DNA of 45,924 nucleotides, from assembly GCA_002327445.1 (NCBI GenBank), contig DCWA01000002.1, forward strand, positions 1-45,924, given 5' to 3'. The DNA comes from Desulfobacteraceae bacterium UBA2174 (GTDB taxonomy: Bacteria > Desulfobacterota > Desulfobacteria > Desulfobacterales > UBA2174). This document shows positions 24,858 to 33,199 of this stretch, piece after piece. Below the pieces are notes generated by a model. The model was not told where the DNA came from. It worked only from the letters and a program-made list of their open reading frames with translations, and made no database searches. The first letter of the stretch is position 1; each line of letters begins with the position of its first letter. Position numbers and translations under genes: made by a program.

Positions 24858-25817
24858 ATGCGGACCGTTTCCCTCGGAAAGACCGGCATTCAACTTTCGG
24901 CAATCGTGATGGGTACCTGGCAAGCCGGCCGGAGCATGTGGGCCGACATCGACGACGCCCAGACCCGCCAGGCGATCCGGGCCGCCTTCGATGCCGGCAT
25001 CACCGCCTTCGATACCGCCACCGTTTACGGCAACGGTCACTCGGAGCGGATCGTGGGTCAGGCCCTGGCCGATTGCCGGCACCAGGCGGTCATCGCCACC
25101 AAGGTGTTTTCCAATCGGCTGCGCCGCGACCAGGTCGTGGCCGCCTGCGAGCAGTCGCTGCGGGACCTGGGCACGGACTACATCGACCTGTACCAGATCC
25201 ACTGGCCGCCGGGGAGTTTTGGCGGTGAATCCGTCCCCCTGTCCGAACCCCTGGGGGCGATGAGCGAGCTGCTGGCCCAGGGAAAGATCCGCGCCATCGG
25301 TGTTTCCAATTTCTCCCGGGACCAGTTGGCCGAGGCCCACCGGATCTGCCCCATTTCCAGCCTCCAGCCGCCCTATTCACTCCTTTGGCGCCACCATGAG
25401 GCCGCCACCGCGGCCTTTTGCCGTGAAAACGGCATCACGGTCCTGGCCTATTCACCCATGGCCCAAGGGCTGCTCACCGGAAAGTTCGGCCCGGAACACC
25501 GTTTCGCGCCCGGGGACCATCGGGCCAAGAACCGCCTTTTCCAGGTGCCGCTCTACGACCGGGTGCAGGAAGCCCTGGCGCGGTTGCGCCCGGTCGCCGA
25601 GCGACTGGGGGTCAGCCCGGGGCAGCTGGCCCTGGCCTGGGTCATCGCCCATGAAAGCACCTGCGCCATCGCCGGCGCCCGCAACCCGGAACAGGCGAGC
25701 CAGAACGCCGCCGCTGGAGACCTGGCGCTCGACGCGGCCGTCATGGCCGAACTGGACCACATCGGCCGCACCGTGACCGATCATCTCGATGAGAACCCGA
25801 TGCTGTGGAATTTTTAG
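24858..25817 (+). CDS. Aldo/keto reductase
   Basis: 319 aa from ATG 24858, preceded by AAGGAGG; an ORF extension to 24834 lacks such a site. It is a TIM-barrel oxidoreductase: FDTATVYGNGHSERIVGQAL with catalytic Asp and Tyr, IATKVFSNR with catalytic Lys, and YIDLYQIHWP with the His. The NADPH-binding end is AIAGARNPEQASQNA. It resembles the YajO/IolS-like subgroup of general aldehyde/ketone reductases. Its stop codon overlaps that of the convergent patatin gene. Confidence 0.9.
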   Translation: MRTVSLGKTGIQLSAIVMGTWQAGRSMWADIDDAQTRQAIRAAFDAGITAFDTATVYGNGHSERIVGQALADCRHQAVIATKVFSNRLRRDQVVAACEQSLRDLGTDYIDLYQIHWPPGSFGGESVPLSEPLGAMSELLAQGKIRAIGVSNFSRDQLAEAHRICPISSLQPPYSLLWRHHEAATAAFCRENGITVLAYSPMAQGLLTGKFGPEHRFAPGDHRAKNRLFQVPLYDRVQEALARLRPVAERLGVSPGQLALAWVIAHESTCAIAGARNPEQASQNAAAGDLALDAAVMAELDHIGRTVTDHLDENPMLWNF

Positions 25818-26767
25818 GAATCCGCCTGACGAATGTGGCTCAGGATGGGAAATAGCGCGGGTCTTCCCTGGCCATTGCGACGGCCCAGGGCTTCCTCGGC
25901 CAGGCGCCGGCCAAGGGAAATCATCTCCTCGGCCCTGAAGAAATCGAGCATTCCGCAGGCGTTGCGCGGGATTTCCACCACCACGTCCGGCGTGTAGGCC
26001 GCCAGCTTCAGTTTGGCCACGGTGCTTTGCATGGTGTCGAAGGAGCGGTTGAGCACGTCGAAGAGCCCCAACTCATCTTCTTCCCGGGGCGCCTCGGGGC
26101 GTCCCTCGCTCTTGTAGAGTCCGTCGATGAAACGCCGGATCCGGCTCTGATAGGTGCTGAGACGGTCCTCGGGCGGGGGCTCCGGTTCCGGTTGGTCTTC
26201 CATCTCCGGCGACGCCTTGCCGATCAGATTCACCGCGATGGTCAGGTCGGTGACATCCTTCAGGGTGGGCGCGATGGGCACGGGGTTGACCAGCCCGCCG
26301 TCCACCAGGCGGCGGCCCAGGTAGCTGTGGGGGGTGAAGAAGGTCGGGATGGCGATGGAGGCGCGGATGGCGTCGAAGAGGTTGCCCTGGTTGAGCCAGA
26401 TTTCCTTGCCGCTGTCCAGGTCGGTGGCCACCGCCGTGTAGGAGATCGGCAGGCTTTCGATGTTCCGGTCCCCCACCAGATCGCGGAGCAGTTCGATGAT
26501 GCGCTCGCCCTTGATCAGCCCGGACCAGGAAAAGGAGAAATCCAGCAGCTTGAAGACGTCGAAACGGGTCAAGGCCAGCACCCAGTCGGTGTAGTCGGTC
26601 AAGCGGCCGGCAGCCCAGATCCCGCCCACCAGCGCACCCATGGAAGCCCCGGCCACCGAACGGATGCGGTAGCCGTTTTCCTCCAGGTAGTTGATGACGC
26701 CGATATGCGCCAGCCCGCGGGCGCCCCCGCTGCCCAGCACCAACGAGACGCTCATGGATGACTGCAT
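25814..26767 (-). CDS. Patatin-like phospholipase family protein
   Basis: A 317-aa serine acyl hydrolase with the catalytic Ser-Asp dyad: oxyanion loop GSGGARGLAHIG at residues 12-23, nucleophile in GASMGALVGG and Asp in LVDGGLVNPVP. No signal peptide is seen, so it is probably cytoplasmic or membrane-surface. It is similar in layout to RssA/NTE-type bacterial patatins. The 3' end overlaps the aldo/keto reductase stop by 4 bp on the other strand. GGGAGGA lies 9-10 bp before the ATG. Confidence 0.9.
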   Translation of the reverse strand: MQSSMSVSLVLGSGGARGLAHIGVINYLEENGYRIRSVAGASMGALVGGIWAAGRLTDYTDWVLALTRFDVFKLLDFSFSWSGLIKGERIIELLRDLVGDRNIESLPISYTAVATDLDSGKEIWLNQGNLFDAIRASIAIPTFFTPHSYLGRRLVDGGLVNPVPIAPTLKDVTDLTIAVNLIGKASPEMEDQPEPEPPPEDRLSTYQSRIRRFIDGLYKSEGRPEAPREEDELGLFDVLNRSFDTMQSTVAKLKLAAYTPDVVVEIPRNACGMLDFFRAEEMISLGRRLAEEALGRRNGQGRPALFPILSHIRQADS

Positions 26768-26918
26768 CGCCAGCGATCCTCCCGCCCATCTGGGTCGAAT
26801 GTTGAAGGCACTTTACCGCCGCAGGCCGCCATCGTCAATGTCCGCCGGACCTGAAGGCGGAAAACGGTGACCGGGGTGGCGGGGATGTCTCGTTTTTCAA
26901 TTGGCGGCCACTCTCGGG

Positions 26919-28130
26919 CTACTCGTGGCGCAAGGCCTCGATGGGATCCAGGCGGGCCGCCTTGCGGGCGGGAAAGTATCCGAAAACGATGCCTACACCG
27001 GCGGAAAAGATCACCGCAAGGCAGACGATGCCCGGGTTGAAAACGAAAGGCACCCCCATGAGACGGGCTCCGACGCCGGCGGCGGCCAGCCCGAGGAGAA
27101 TTCCGCAGATTCCGCCGAGGCCGGCCAGCACCACCGATTCCACGAGAAACTGGCGCATCACGTCCCGCTCCATCGCCCCGATGGCCATGCGGGTGCCGAT
27201 CTCGCGGGTGCGTTCGGTCACCGACACCAGCATGATGTTCATGATGCCGATGCCTCCCACGAGCAGGCTGACGGCGGCCACGGCCCCCAGCAGGGTGGTG
27301 AGGACCCGGGTGGTGGAGGTCATGGTGGAGACGATTTCCTGCATGTCGCGGACGAAAAAGTCGTCTTCGGCCTCCGGCGCGATGCGGCGGCGCTCGCGCA
27401 TCAAACGCTCCATCCGGGTTTTGACGCGGTCGGTGGCAACGCCGTCCCGGGCCGAGACATAGATCACCTGGACATCGGTGTTACCGGCGATGCGCCGCTG
27501 GAAGGTGCGCAACGGAACCAGCACCAGGTCATCCTGGTCCGTACCGAAGCTGGTCTGCCCTTTGGCGGCGAGCACCCCGATGATCTTGAAGCTGATGCGG
27601 TCGAGGCGCACGGTTTCTCCGATGGGCTCCAGGCCGCCGAACAGGGCCTCGCGTACCGTTTCGCCGATGACGCACACCGCCTTGCCGCCGCGCAGTTCGC
27701 CGGGGTTGAAGATTCTGCCGGCCTCCAGGTCCCAGTCCCGCACCAGAACGAAACCGTCGGTGGTCCCGATAACGGTGGTGGATCGGTTTTCGTTGCCCTG
27801 AATCACCTGCATCGACCGGCTGGCGGTGGGCGCAACGGCTTCCAGGTTGGCGATTTCCCGGGCCAGGGCTTCGGCGTCAGCCACTTCGAAGGGCTCGGCG
27901 CTGACGCGGGCCCCGCCGGGGCCGTGAAACCCTTGCCCCGGCCGCAACTGGAGCATGTTGCTGCCCAGCTTGCCGATGTCTTCGGTGACCTTGGCGGTGG
28001 CGCCGCCGCCCAACGTCACCATGGTGATCACCGCCGCCACGCCGATGACGATGCCTAGTACGGTCAACCCCGAGCGCAGGGCGTTGCGTTGGATGGCCCT
28101 GAGGGCCAGCATGAATGTTTCCCACCACAT
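26919..28130 (-). CDS. MacB-type ABC transporter permease (FtsX domain)
   Basis: 403 aa from ATG 28130 (MWWETFMLALRAIQRN), 10 bp after the ATPase stop; a longer frame runs back into the ATPase gene and is not used. The topology is typical of MacB: one N-terminal helix (GLTVLGIVIGVAAVITMVTLG), a periplasmic domain of about 210 residues, and three C-terminal helices including VGGIGIMNIMLVSVTERTRE and IGTRMAIGA. In MacB the ATPase is fused at the N-terminus; here it is a separate gene. It works with the MacA-like adaptor as an efflux or mechanotransmission pump. Confidence 0.92.
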   Translation of the reverse strand: MWWETFMLALRAIQRNALRSGLTVLGIVIGVAAVITMVTLGGGATAKVTEDIGKLGSNMLQLRPGQGFHGPGGARVSAEPFEVADAEALAREIANLEAVAPTASRSMQVIQGNENRSTTVIGTTDGFVLVRDWDLEAGRIFNPGELRGGKAVCVIGETVREALFGGLEPIGETVRLDRISFKIIGVLAAKGQTSFGTDQDDLVLVPLRTFQRRIAGNTDVQVIYVSARDGVATDRVKTRMERLMRERRRIAPEAEDDFFVRDMQEIVSTMTSTTRVLTTLLGAVAAVSLLVGGIGIMNIMLVSVTERTREIGTRMAIGAMERDVMRQFLVESVVLAGLGGICGILLGLAAAGVGARLMGVPFVFNPGIVCLAVIFSAGVGIVFGYFPARKAARLDPIEALRHE

Positions 28131-28140
28131 CGAGGCGGCC

Positions 28141-28857
28141 TCACGCGGTGCGGATCGCTTCGATCGCGCCGTCTTTGAAGTGAATCTGGCGGCTGGCAAA
28201 GGCCGCCATGTCCGGTTCATGGGTCACCATGACGATGGTCAGCCCCTCCCGCTGGTTGAAGTCGGTCAGCAGTCGCATCACCTCGAGGCTACGTTCCGAA
28301 TCCAGATTGCCGGTGGGCTCGTCGGCCAGCAGCACCTCGGGGGTGGTGACGATGGCCCGGGCGATGGCCACCCGCTGCTGCTGGCCGCCGGAAAGCTCTC
28401 CCGGGGTGTGGTGCTCCCATCCGGCAAGTCCCACCGCGGCCAGGGCTGTTGCGGCCTGACGGCGGCGCTGGCGCAAGGGCACCCCGCGATAGATCAGGGG
28501 CAATTCTACATTTTCCAAAGCAGAGGTCCGGTTGAGCAGGTTGAAGCCCTGAAACACGAACCCCAGGCAGTGGCGCCGCAGGATGGCGCGCTGGTCCCGG
28601 GAGAGGTCGCCCACCTCGATGCCGTTGAACCGGTAGCTGCCCCGGGTGGGGGTGTCCAGGCAGCCGATGATATTCATGCAGGTGGACTTGCCCGAGCCGC
28701 TGGGGCCCATCACCGCCACGAATTCGCCTTTGGCCACGGCGAGATCCACCCCCCGCAGGGCGTGCATGGCCGCCTGGCCGGTGCCGTAGATTTTGCTGAC
28801 CCCCGTCAGTCGGATCAAGGGTTGCGGTTCACTGTCCCGGGCCGGGGCCGGATTCAT
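28141..28857 (-). CDS. MacB-type ABC transporter ATP-binding protein
   Basis: 238 aa from ATG 28857, which overlaps the adaptor stop as ATGA. A classical LolD/MacB-type ATPase: Walker A GPSGSGKST, Q-loop VFQGFNLL, signature ELSGGQQQRVAIARA, Walker B LLADEPTGNLD and switch VTHEPD. It powers the permease encoded 10 bp downstream. Confidence 0.93.
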   Translation of the reverse strand: MNPAPARDSEPQPLIRLTGVSKIYGTGQAAMHALRGVDLAVAKGEFVAVMGPSGSGKSTCMNIIGCLDTPTRGSYRFNGIEVGDLSRDQRAILRRHCLGFVFQGFNLLNRTSALENVELPLIYRGVPLRQRRRQAATALAAVGLAGWEHHTPGELSGGQQQRVAIARAIVTTPEVLLADEPTGNLDSERSLEVMRLLTDFNQREGLTIVMVTHEPDMAAFASRQIHFKDGAIEAIRTA

Positions 28858-30110
28858 CGGGTCTCCTCCAGGATGCTTACGATCACCTCGGTGCCCGGTG
28901 CCAGGTCGTTGGCGCGAACCTCGGTCCACAGGCCGTCGGTGTGGCCCAGGGTGACGGCCACGGGCACCGGTTGGCCGTTTTCCAGCCGCCAGACCTTGGG
29001 GCCGGTTTGGGAGGCCGCCTGGTTGACGGTACTCAGTTGGCGGCGCGGACCGGGCATCAGTCGCCCCATGAACCCGGACCGTGCGCCGGCGGCGGCCGGG
29101 GCCGGCGGAACGAAACGCAGGGCGGCGTTGGGCACCAGCAGCGCGTCCTTGACCTCCTGGACGGTGATCTCGGCGGTGGCCGTCATCCCGGGCCGCAGGG
29201 TCAAATCCTCGTTGGAAACCGTCAGGACGGTTTCGTAGGTCACCACTCCGCTGGTGGTTTCGGCGCCGTAGCGGACCTGGCGGATCACGGCGGGAAAGCT
29301 GCGCTCAGGATAGGCGTCAACGGTGAACACGGCGGACTGGCCCTCGTGCACCATCCCCACGTCGGCTTCGTCCACATCCACGTGCAGCTCCATCAGGGAG
29401 AGGTCTTCGGCCAGGGTGAAGAGCACCGGCGCCTGGAACGAGGCGGCCACCGTCTGTCCCGGATCCACGCTCCGGATGAGCACTACCCCATTGATGGGCG
29501 AGTAGATCACGCTTTTTTCGAGGTTGGTGCGATCGAAGTTGAGGGTGGCCACGGCCTCCGCGATGCGTGCCTGGGCCGAAGCCTCGGCGGCTGAGGCCCT
29601 GTCCAGGGTCGCCTTGGCGGTTTCGAGATCCTGGTCCGATGGGACCCGGTTGCCGGTACTGCGGCGCAGTTGCTGCATCCGTTCCAGGTTGGCCCGCGCC
29701 TCGACCGCCGTGGCCGCCGCTTCGCGCCGGCTGGCCTTGGCCGAGGCCAGCGCCGCCTCGCTCTTGGCCACCGCGGCCCTGAGCTTGGTATCATCCAGCC
29801 GGGCGAGTTCCTGTCCGATGCGGACCCGGTCGTTGAAATCCACCACCACGGTCTTGATGATACCGGACAACTCGCTGCTCACATCCACCTGGTTGGTCGG
29901 CTCCAGGGTGCCGGTGGCACTCACGGTGACGGTGAGATCGCCCCGGCGCACCTCCCGGGTCTCGAAGCGGGGCTTGTGGTTTTCAGAGCGGTGGCCCACC
30001 GCGTACCACAGCAGGACGGCGATTCCCGCCAACACCAGAACTCCCACCACCACGTAGCGTCGCCGTCGGCGGGCCGGCGCCGCGGTTTCCAGTTCGCGTT
30101 GAAGATCCAT
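28854..30110 (-). CDS. MacA/HlyD-type periplasmic adaptor protein
   Basis: 418 aa from ATG 30110 (MDLQRELETAAPARRRRR); the longer upstream frame has no supporting signal. One N-terminal anchor (YVVVGVLVLAGIAVLLWYAV) precedes a lipoyl half-motif, a long alpha-hairpin (residues ~110-200, rich in AAVAKSEAALASAKASRREA), the second lipoyl half (IYSPINGVVLIRSVDPGQTV) and beta-barrel/membrane-proximal domains. It links the MacB-like pump to an outer-membrane channel, which is not encoded here. The first gene of the operon, it lies 71 bp from a predicted ECF promoter. Confidence 0.92.
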   Translation of the reverse strand: MDLQRELETAAPARRRRRYVVVGVLVLAGIAVLLWYAVGHRSENHKPRFETREVRRGDLTVTVSATGTLEPTNQVDVSSELSGIIKTVVVDFNDRVRIGQELARLDDTKLRAAVAKSEAALASAKASRREAAATAVEARANLERMQQLRRSTGNRVPSDQDLETAKATLDRASAAEASAQARIAEAVATLNFDRTNLEKSVIYSPINGVVLIRSVDPGQTVAASFQAPVLFTLAEDLSLMELHVDVDEADVGMVHEGQSAVFTVDAYPERSFPAVIRQVRYGAETTSGVVTYETVLTVSNEDLTLRPGMTATAEITVQEVKDALLVPNAALRFVPPAPAAAGARSGFMGRLMPGPRRQLSTVNQAASQTGPKVWRLENGQPVPVAVTLGHTDGLWTEVRANDLAPGTEVIVSILEETR

Positions 30111-30180
30111 TCCGTCTCTTTCCGTTCGGTTCCCGTTGATGGCCGCTCTCCGGCGGGTTTTCGGCAGGTCGTCGCTTCTC

Positions 30181-30208
30181 CAGTCGCCTGAGGGAGGGTT
30201 CCGGTTAC
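30181..30208 (-). promoter_or_regulatory. Predicted ECF-type promoter of the MacAB operon
   Basis: On the minus strand GTAACC (30208-30203), a 16-bp spacer and CGACTG (30186-30181) lie about 70 bp before the MacA-like start. The architecture is identical to the element facing the sigma-factor gene. GTAACC-type -35 boxes are known for some ECF sigma groups. Confidence 0.6.
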
Positions 30209-30237
30209 AGCGGCGGGAAATTGGCCGTTTTGGGGAT

Positions 30238-30265
30238 GTAACCGAACAAATTCCATCAGCGACTA
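30238..30265 (+). promoter_or_regulatory. Predicted ECF-type (autoregulatory) promoter of the sigma operon
   Basis: GTAACC (30238-30243), a 16-bp spacer and CGACTA (30260-30265) lie 140 bp before the ECF gene. It mirrors the element at 30181-30208 on the other strand, at the same spacing and with five of six -10 bases identical. Confidence 0.6.
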
Positions 30266-30293
30266 TGACTACGACATCAGCCCCGTCCGGCGG

Positions 30294-30323
30294 TTGTTTC
30301 CGGAACAAGCGCCGTGGTATGAT
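30294..30323 (+). promoter_or_regulatory. Possible housekeeping promoter of the ECF operon
   Basis: TTGTTT (30294-30299), 18 bp, then TATGAT (30318-30323), about 80 bp before the sigma gene. This could supply basal expression. The match is moderate. Confidence 0.35.
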
Positions 30324-30404
30324 GCGCTCCGGATCGATTGGCCACCATAATTCATCGGACCGCCGGCCGCAAGCCGGCCACGGGGGCGGGAACCGCAAGG
30401 GCGG

Positions 30405-30983
30405 ATGGCGGATGCAGGAGCGGACAGAAATGATGTCGACAAGGTCCTGGCGGGGGATGTCAATGCGTTCGCCGACCTGTTGAGGCGCCATCAAGACCAT
30501 GTGACGGGCATCGTCCGCCGGCATGTGCCACCGGACCGGGTCGCGGAGACGGCCCAGGACGTTTTTGTCAGAGCCTACCGATCCTTGAGCAACTTTCGCG
30601 AAGGGGACCGGTTCCGACAGTGGCTTTCAGCCATCGCCGTGCGCACGTGCTACGATTTCTGGCGGCGCCGCTACCGGCGGCGGGAGGTGGCGGTCAGCCA
30701 ACTTTCGGAAGCCCATCGCGCCTGGCTCGAAAGGGTTCACGCCACCGACGCGGATGAAACGTGGCAGACCCTGGGCAACCGGGCCGAAGCGAGGGAAGTG
30801 CTCGATTGGACCCTGGCGCAGCTTTCGGCAGAGGATCGGATGGTCATCGAACTGGTCCACCTGGAGGAGCGATCGGTTCAGGAGGCGGCCAAACTGCTGG
30901 GGTGGTCGGTGGCCAATGTGAAGGTCAGGGCCTTTCGCGCCCGGCGAAAGATGCATAGTCTAATTGAAAAGAGGTTGTCATGA
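30405..30983 (+). CDS. ECF-family RNA polymerase sigma factor
   Basis: A 192-aa sigma-70 family protein with only regions 2 and 4. Region 2: FADLLRRHQDHVTGIVRRHV, ETAQDVFVRAYRSLSNF and FRQWLSAIAVRTCYDFWRRR. Region 4: LAQLSAEDRMVIELVHLEER then EAAKLLGWSVANVKVRAFRA with a clear helix-turn-helix. The stop overlaps the next gene as ATGA. It is divergent from a MacAB-type pump with mirrored ECF-like promoters between them. It probably controls that pump and its own operon. Confidence 0.92.
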   Translation: MADAGADRNDVDKVLAGDVNAFADLLRRHQDHVTGIVRRHVPPDRVAETAQDVFVRAYRSLSNFREGDRFRQWLSAIAVRTCYDFWRRRYRRREVAVSQLSEAHRAWLERVHATDADETWQTLGNRAEAREVLDWTLAQLSAEDRMVIELVHLEERSVQEAAKLLGWSVANVKVRAFRARRKMHSLIEKRLS

Positions 30984-31282
30984 AACCAAAAGAAGCGTTG
31001 ATCGATCGATTGGATGGCGTTTTTCGGCAAGCCCATGCATCCAGGCCCGCCCCGCCGCTGGACAGTCGTTGGCCCGAAGCGGTGATGCAGATGATTCGGG
31101 GGATTCCGGTACCGGAGGGGTGGTGGTCTTTCAGCCTTCTCGTATGGCGCTTGGCGCCGGCCACCGGTGCCTTGGCGCTGGTGACACTGGTCGTGCTGTC
31201 GCAGCTTCTCCCGTTTCCGGACGTCGAGCTGTTTCGGCTTTGGGACAACGAGATCCAACTGCTGAGCCTGGCGGGCTTTTGA
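30980..31282 (+). CDS. Small one-TM protein, candidate anti-sigma factor
   Basis: A 100-aa protein translationally coupled to the ECF gene (ATGA). About 55 cytoplasmic residues (ALIDRLDGVFRQAHASRP) are followed by one transmembrane helix (TGALALVTLVVLSQLLPF) and a short periplasmic tail. No zinc-binding HxxxCxxC anti-sigma motif is present. Position and size resemble CnrY (about 95 aa) of the CnrYXH system; that is inference from layout, not detected homology. Confidence 0.65.
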   Translation: MKPKEALIDRLDGVFRQAHASRPAPPLDSRWPEAVMQMIRGIPVPEGWWSFSLLVWRLAPATGALALVTLVVLSQLLPFPDVELFRLWDNEIQLLSLAGF

Positions 31283-31301
31283 CTTTCAGGCGAGGAAAGC
31301 C

Positions 31302-31745
31302 ATGAATCGATGGAAGACCGTTGTCGGCGTGCTGTTGATTTTCATGCTGGGAGGGTTGATCGGCAGCCTCGCGACCGGCTGGGGTCTCAAGCACCGGCAC
31401 CCCCTGTTTCGCAAGAATCCGGAAAACCGGGTGGCCTACATCATGAAGCGCCTCTCTGACCGGCTCGACCTGACCGATGACCAAAAACCCGAGGTGGAGG
31501 TCCTGGTGCGCCGCATCGATGAGCTGATGCGGGAGTATTTCCGGAAACAGCGGGCCGAGATGCATCGGCTGCTCGACCGGGAAACCGAGGCCATCAAACC
31601 GCTGTTGACACCGGTCCAGCAGGAAAAGTTCGATCGCTACCGCAAGGAATTGGAGGCCAAGCGCCGTGAACGGGACGGTGCCCCGGCGCCGGCGCGGGCG
31701 GTTCAGCCGGAGCAGGCGTCGGCGCCTGCCTCCAGTGAGCCCTAA
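31302..31745 (+). CDS. Spy/CpxP/CnrX-like periplasmic sensor protein
   Basis: A 147-aa membrane-anchored periplasmic protein with N-terminal TM TVVGVLLIFMLGGLIGSLAT. The helical-hairpin domain has two LTxxQ-type motifs (LDLTDDQKPEVE and LLTPVQQEKFD), diagnostic of the Spy/CpxP/heavy-metal-resistance superfamily, with charged helix VRRIDELMREYFRKQRAEMH between. The C-terminus is Ala/Pro-rich. As third gene of an ECF operon it parallels CnrX, which senses metal and restrains the anti-sigma factor. The ligand here is unknown. Confidence 0.8.
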   Translation: MNRWKTVVGVLLIFMLGGLIGSLATGWGLKHRHPLFRKNPENRVAYIMKRLSDRLDLTDDQKPEVEVLVRRIDELMREYFRKQRAEMHRLLDRETEAIKPLLTPVQQEKFDRYRKELEAKRRERDGAPAPARAVQPEQASAPASSEP

Positions 31746-31840
31746 AGAGGAACACGAGTGCGCAAGGATGCGGATAGCTCGTGAAAGGCGAGACGGAAGA
31801 CGGTGTGACAATATTCACCTCAGACCAAGGAGAACGGAAA

Positions 31841-32527
31841 ATGACCAAGAATCTGCTTAAAATTGTTTGGATCGGTTGTCTCTCGGCGAGTTTGTTGGCC
31901 TGCGCCACCGCGACGCCCGAACAGAAGGGGACCGGGGTGGGAGCCGGCGCCGGCGCGGCGGTGGGGGCCATCTTGGGGCAGGCCATCGGCCAGGATACCG
32001 AGTCCACGCTCATCGGCGCCGGCATCGGCGCGGCGGTGGGGGCCCTGGCCGGCAACCGCATCGCCGCCTACATGGACCGCCAGGAGCGCGACCTGCGGGC
32101 CGCCGTGGCCCAGAGCGATGCCGTCAACGTCCAGCGCATCCAGGAATCCGACACCCGCAACGCGCAGGCCAGGATCGACGTACTGACGGCGACCTTCAAG
32201 GCCGAGACGATGTTCGACTTCGATTCCGCGACGTTGAAGCCCGGCGCGTACGGCGAATTGGAGCGGGTGGCGGACGTCCTCAAAAGGTATCCGGACACGA
32301 CCATCGTGGTGGAAGGGCACACCGACAGCCGGGGCAGCGAGGCTTACAACCAGACCCTTTCCGAGCGCCGGGCCGAGGCGGTGCGCACTGCCCTGGTGGG
32401 CATGGGGGTGGCCTCCGAGCGGATCCAGGCGATCGGCTACGGGGAATCTAGGCCGATCTCTAACAGCGACGCCATGAACCGGCGGGTGACGATCACCATC
32501 CGGCCCCAGCCGGAGGCGTTCGGTTGA
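31841..32527 (+). CDS. OmpA-family outer-membrane lipoprotein (YiaD-like)
   Basis: 228 aa from ATG 31841 with AAGGAGAA upstream; an in-frame ATG at 31781 would spoil the signal peptide. A lipoprotein signal ends in the lipobox LLAC. Glycine-rich, zipper-like repeats (GTGVGAGAGAAVGAILGQAI and GAGIGAAVGALAG) may insert in or pack on the membrane. The C-terminal OmpA domain (FDFDSATLKPGAYGELERVA, VEGHTDSRGSEAYNQTLSER) binds peptidoglycan. It links outer membrane and cell wall. It lies ~95 bp after the Spy-like gene and might belong to the same stress operon. Confidence 0.9.
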   Translation: MTKNLLKIVWIGCLSASLLACATATPEQKGTGVGAGAGAAVGAILGQAIGQDTESTLIGAGIGAAVGALAGNRIAAYMDRQERDLRAAVAQSDAVNVQRIQESDTRNAQARIDVLTATFKAETMFDFDSATLKPGAYGELERVADVLKRYPDTTIVVEGHTDSRGSEAYNQTLSERRAEAVRTALVGMGVASERIQAIGYGESRPISNSDAMNRRVTITIRPQPEAFG

Positions 32528-32562
32528 AGACGCCGGTGGCCGGCGGGCCAAGGAGGGGTGCC

Positions 32563-33168
32563 ATGTTGATTCGTCTGAACCATCAACGGGTTAGCCGCCT
32601 TATCTGTTTGGCGATGGTCGTCCTGACGACCATCCTGTTTTCCTTTCCGGCGGCTGCCTTCGGAGGTAGACATTCGCCAGGTCGCCATGGGCCGCATATC
32701 ATCCACGGCGGCCATTACCCGGCGCATGCGGCTTACCGGTATCGCCACGCTTACCGCCATGCACCGTATTACAGATACCACCGGGATTACAGATATCACC
32801 GGGCCGGTTATTATTGCCTGGGGCTCCTAACTGGGATCATTGGATCGTCTCTCTACTATAGCAACGCCTATCCCCGGCCGGTTGCCGTCGATTACATGGT
32901 GGTCGACCCGCCGCGGGAAGTTGTGGTGCGAGAGGTGTTGGTGACGACCAAGGACAGCGGTGGCCGGGTCGTGGTCACCGCGCCGCGGCTCAATGTGCGC
33001 AGCGGTCCCGGAAGGGGGTATGCGGTGATTGGCGTCATCGACCAGGGGGCCTCGCTCGACGTGGCCGGAAACGCTCCGGGCTGGCTCTACGTAGACCTTG
33101 GCGATGGGCGGCACGGGTGGGTCCAGCAGACTTACACGGCCGCGCTCCCGGCTTCGGCCAACGGGTGA
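32563..33168 (+). CDS. Secreted SH3b protein with His/Tyr-rich linker
   Basis: 201 aa from ATG 32563, preceded by AAGGAGG. A signal peptide (LICLAMVVLTTILFSFPAAAF) is followed by about 60 residues unusually rich in His, Tyr and Arg (HAAYRYRHAYRHAPYYRYHR), which could bind metal ions. A short hydrophobic segment (YYCLGLLTGIIGSSLYY) follows. The C-terminal bacterial SH3 domain has VTAPRLNVRSGPGRGYAVIG and a final WLYVDLGDGRHGWVQ. It probably binds cell wall or envelope components. Confidence 0.82.
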   Translation: MLIRLNHQRVSRLICLAMVVLTTILFSFPAAAFGGRHSPGRHGPHIIHGGHYPAHAAYRYRHAYRHAPYYRYHRDYRYHRAGYYCLGLLTGIIGSSLYYSNAYPRPVAVDYMVVDPPREVVVREVLVTTKDSGGRVVVTAPRLNVRSGPGRGYAVIGVIDQGASLDVAGNAPGWLYVDLGDGRHGWVQQTYTAALPASANG

Positions 33169-33199
33169 CGATTCCAATCAAAAAGCCATAAGCCAGGGG

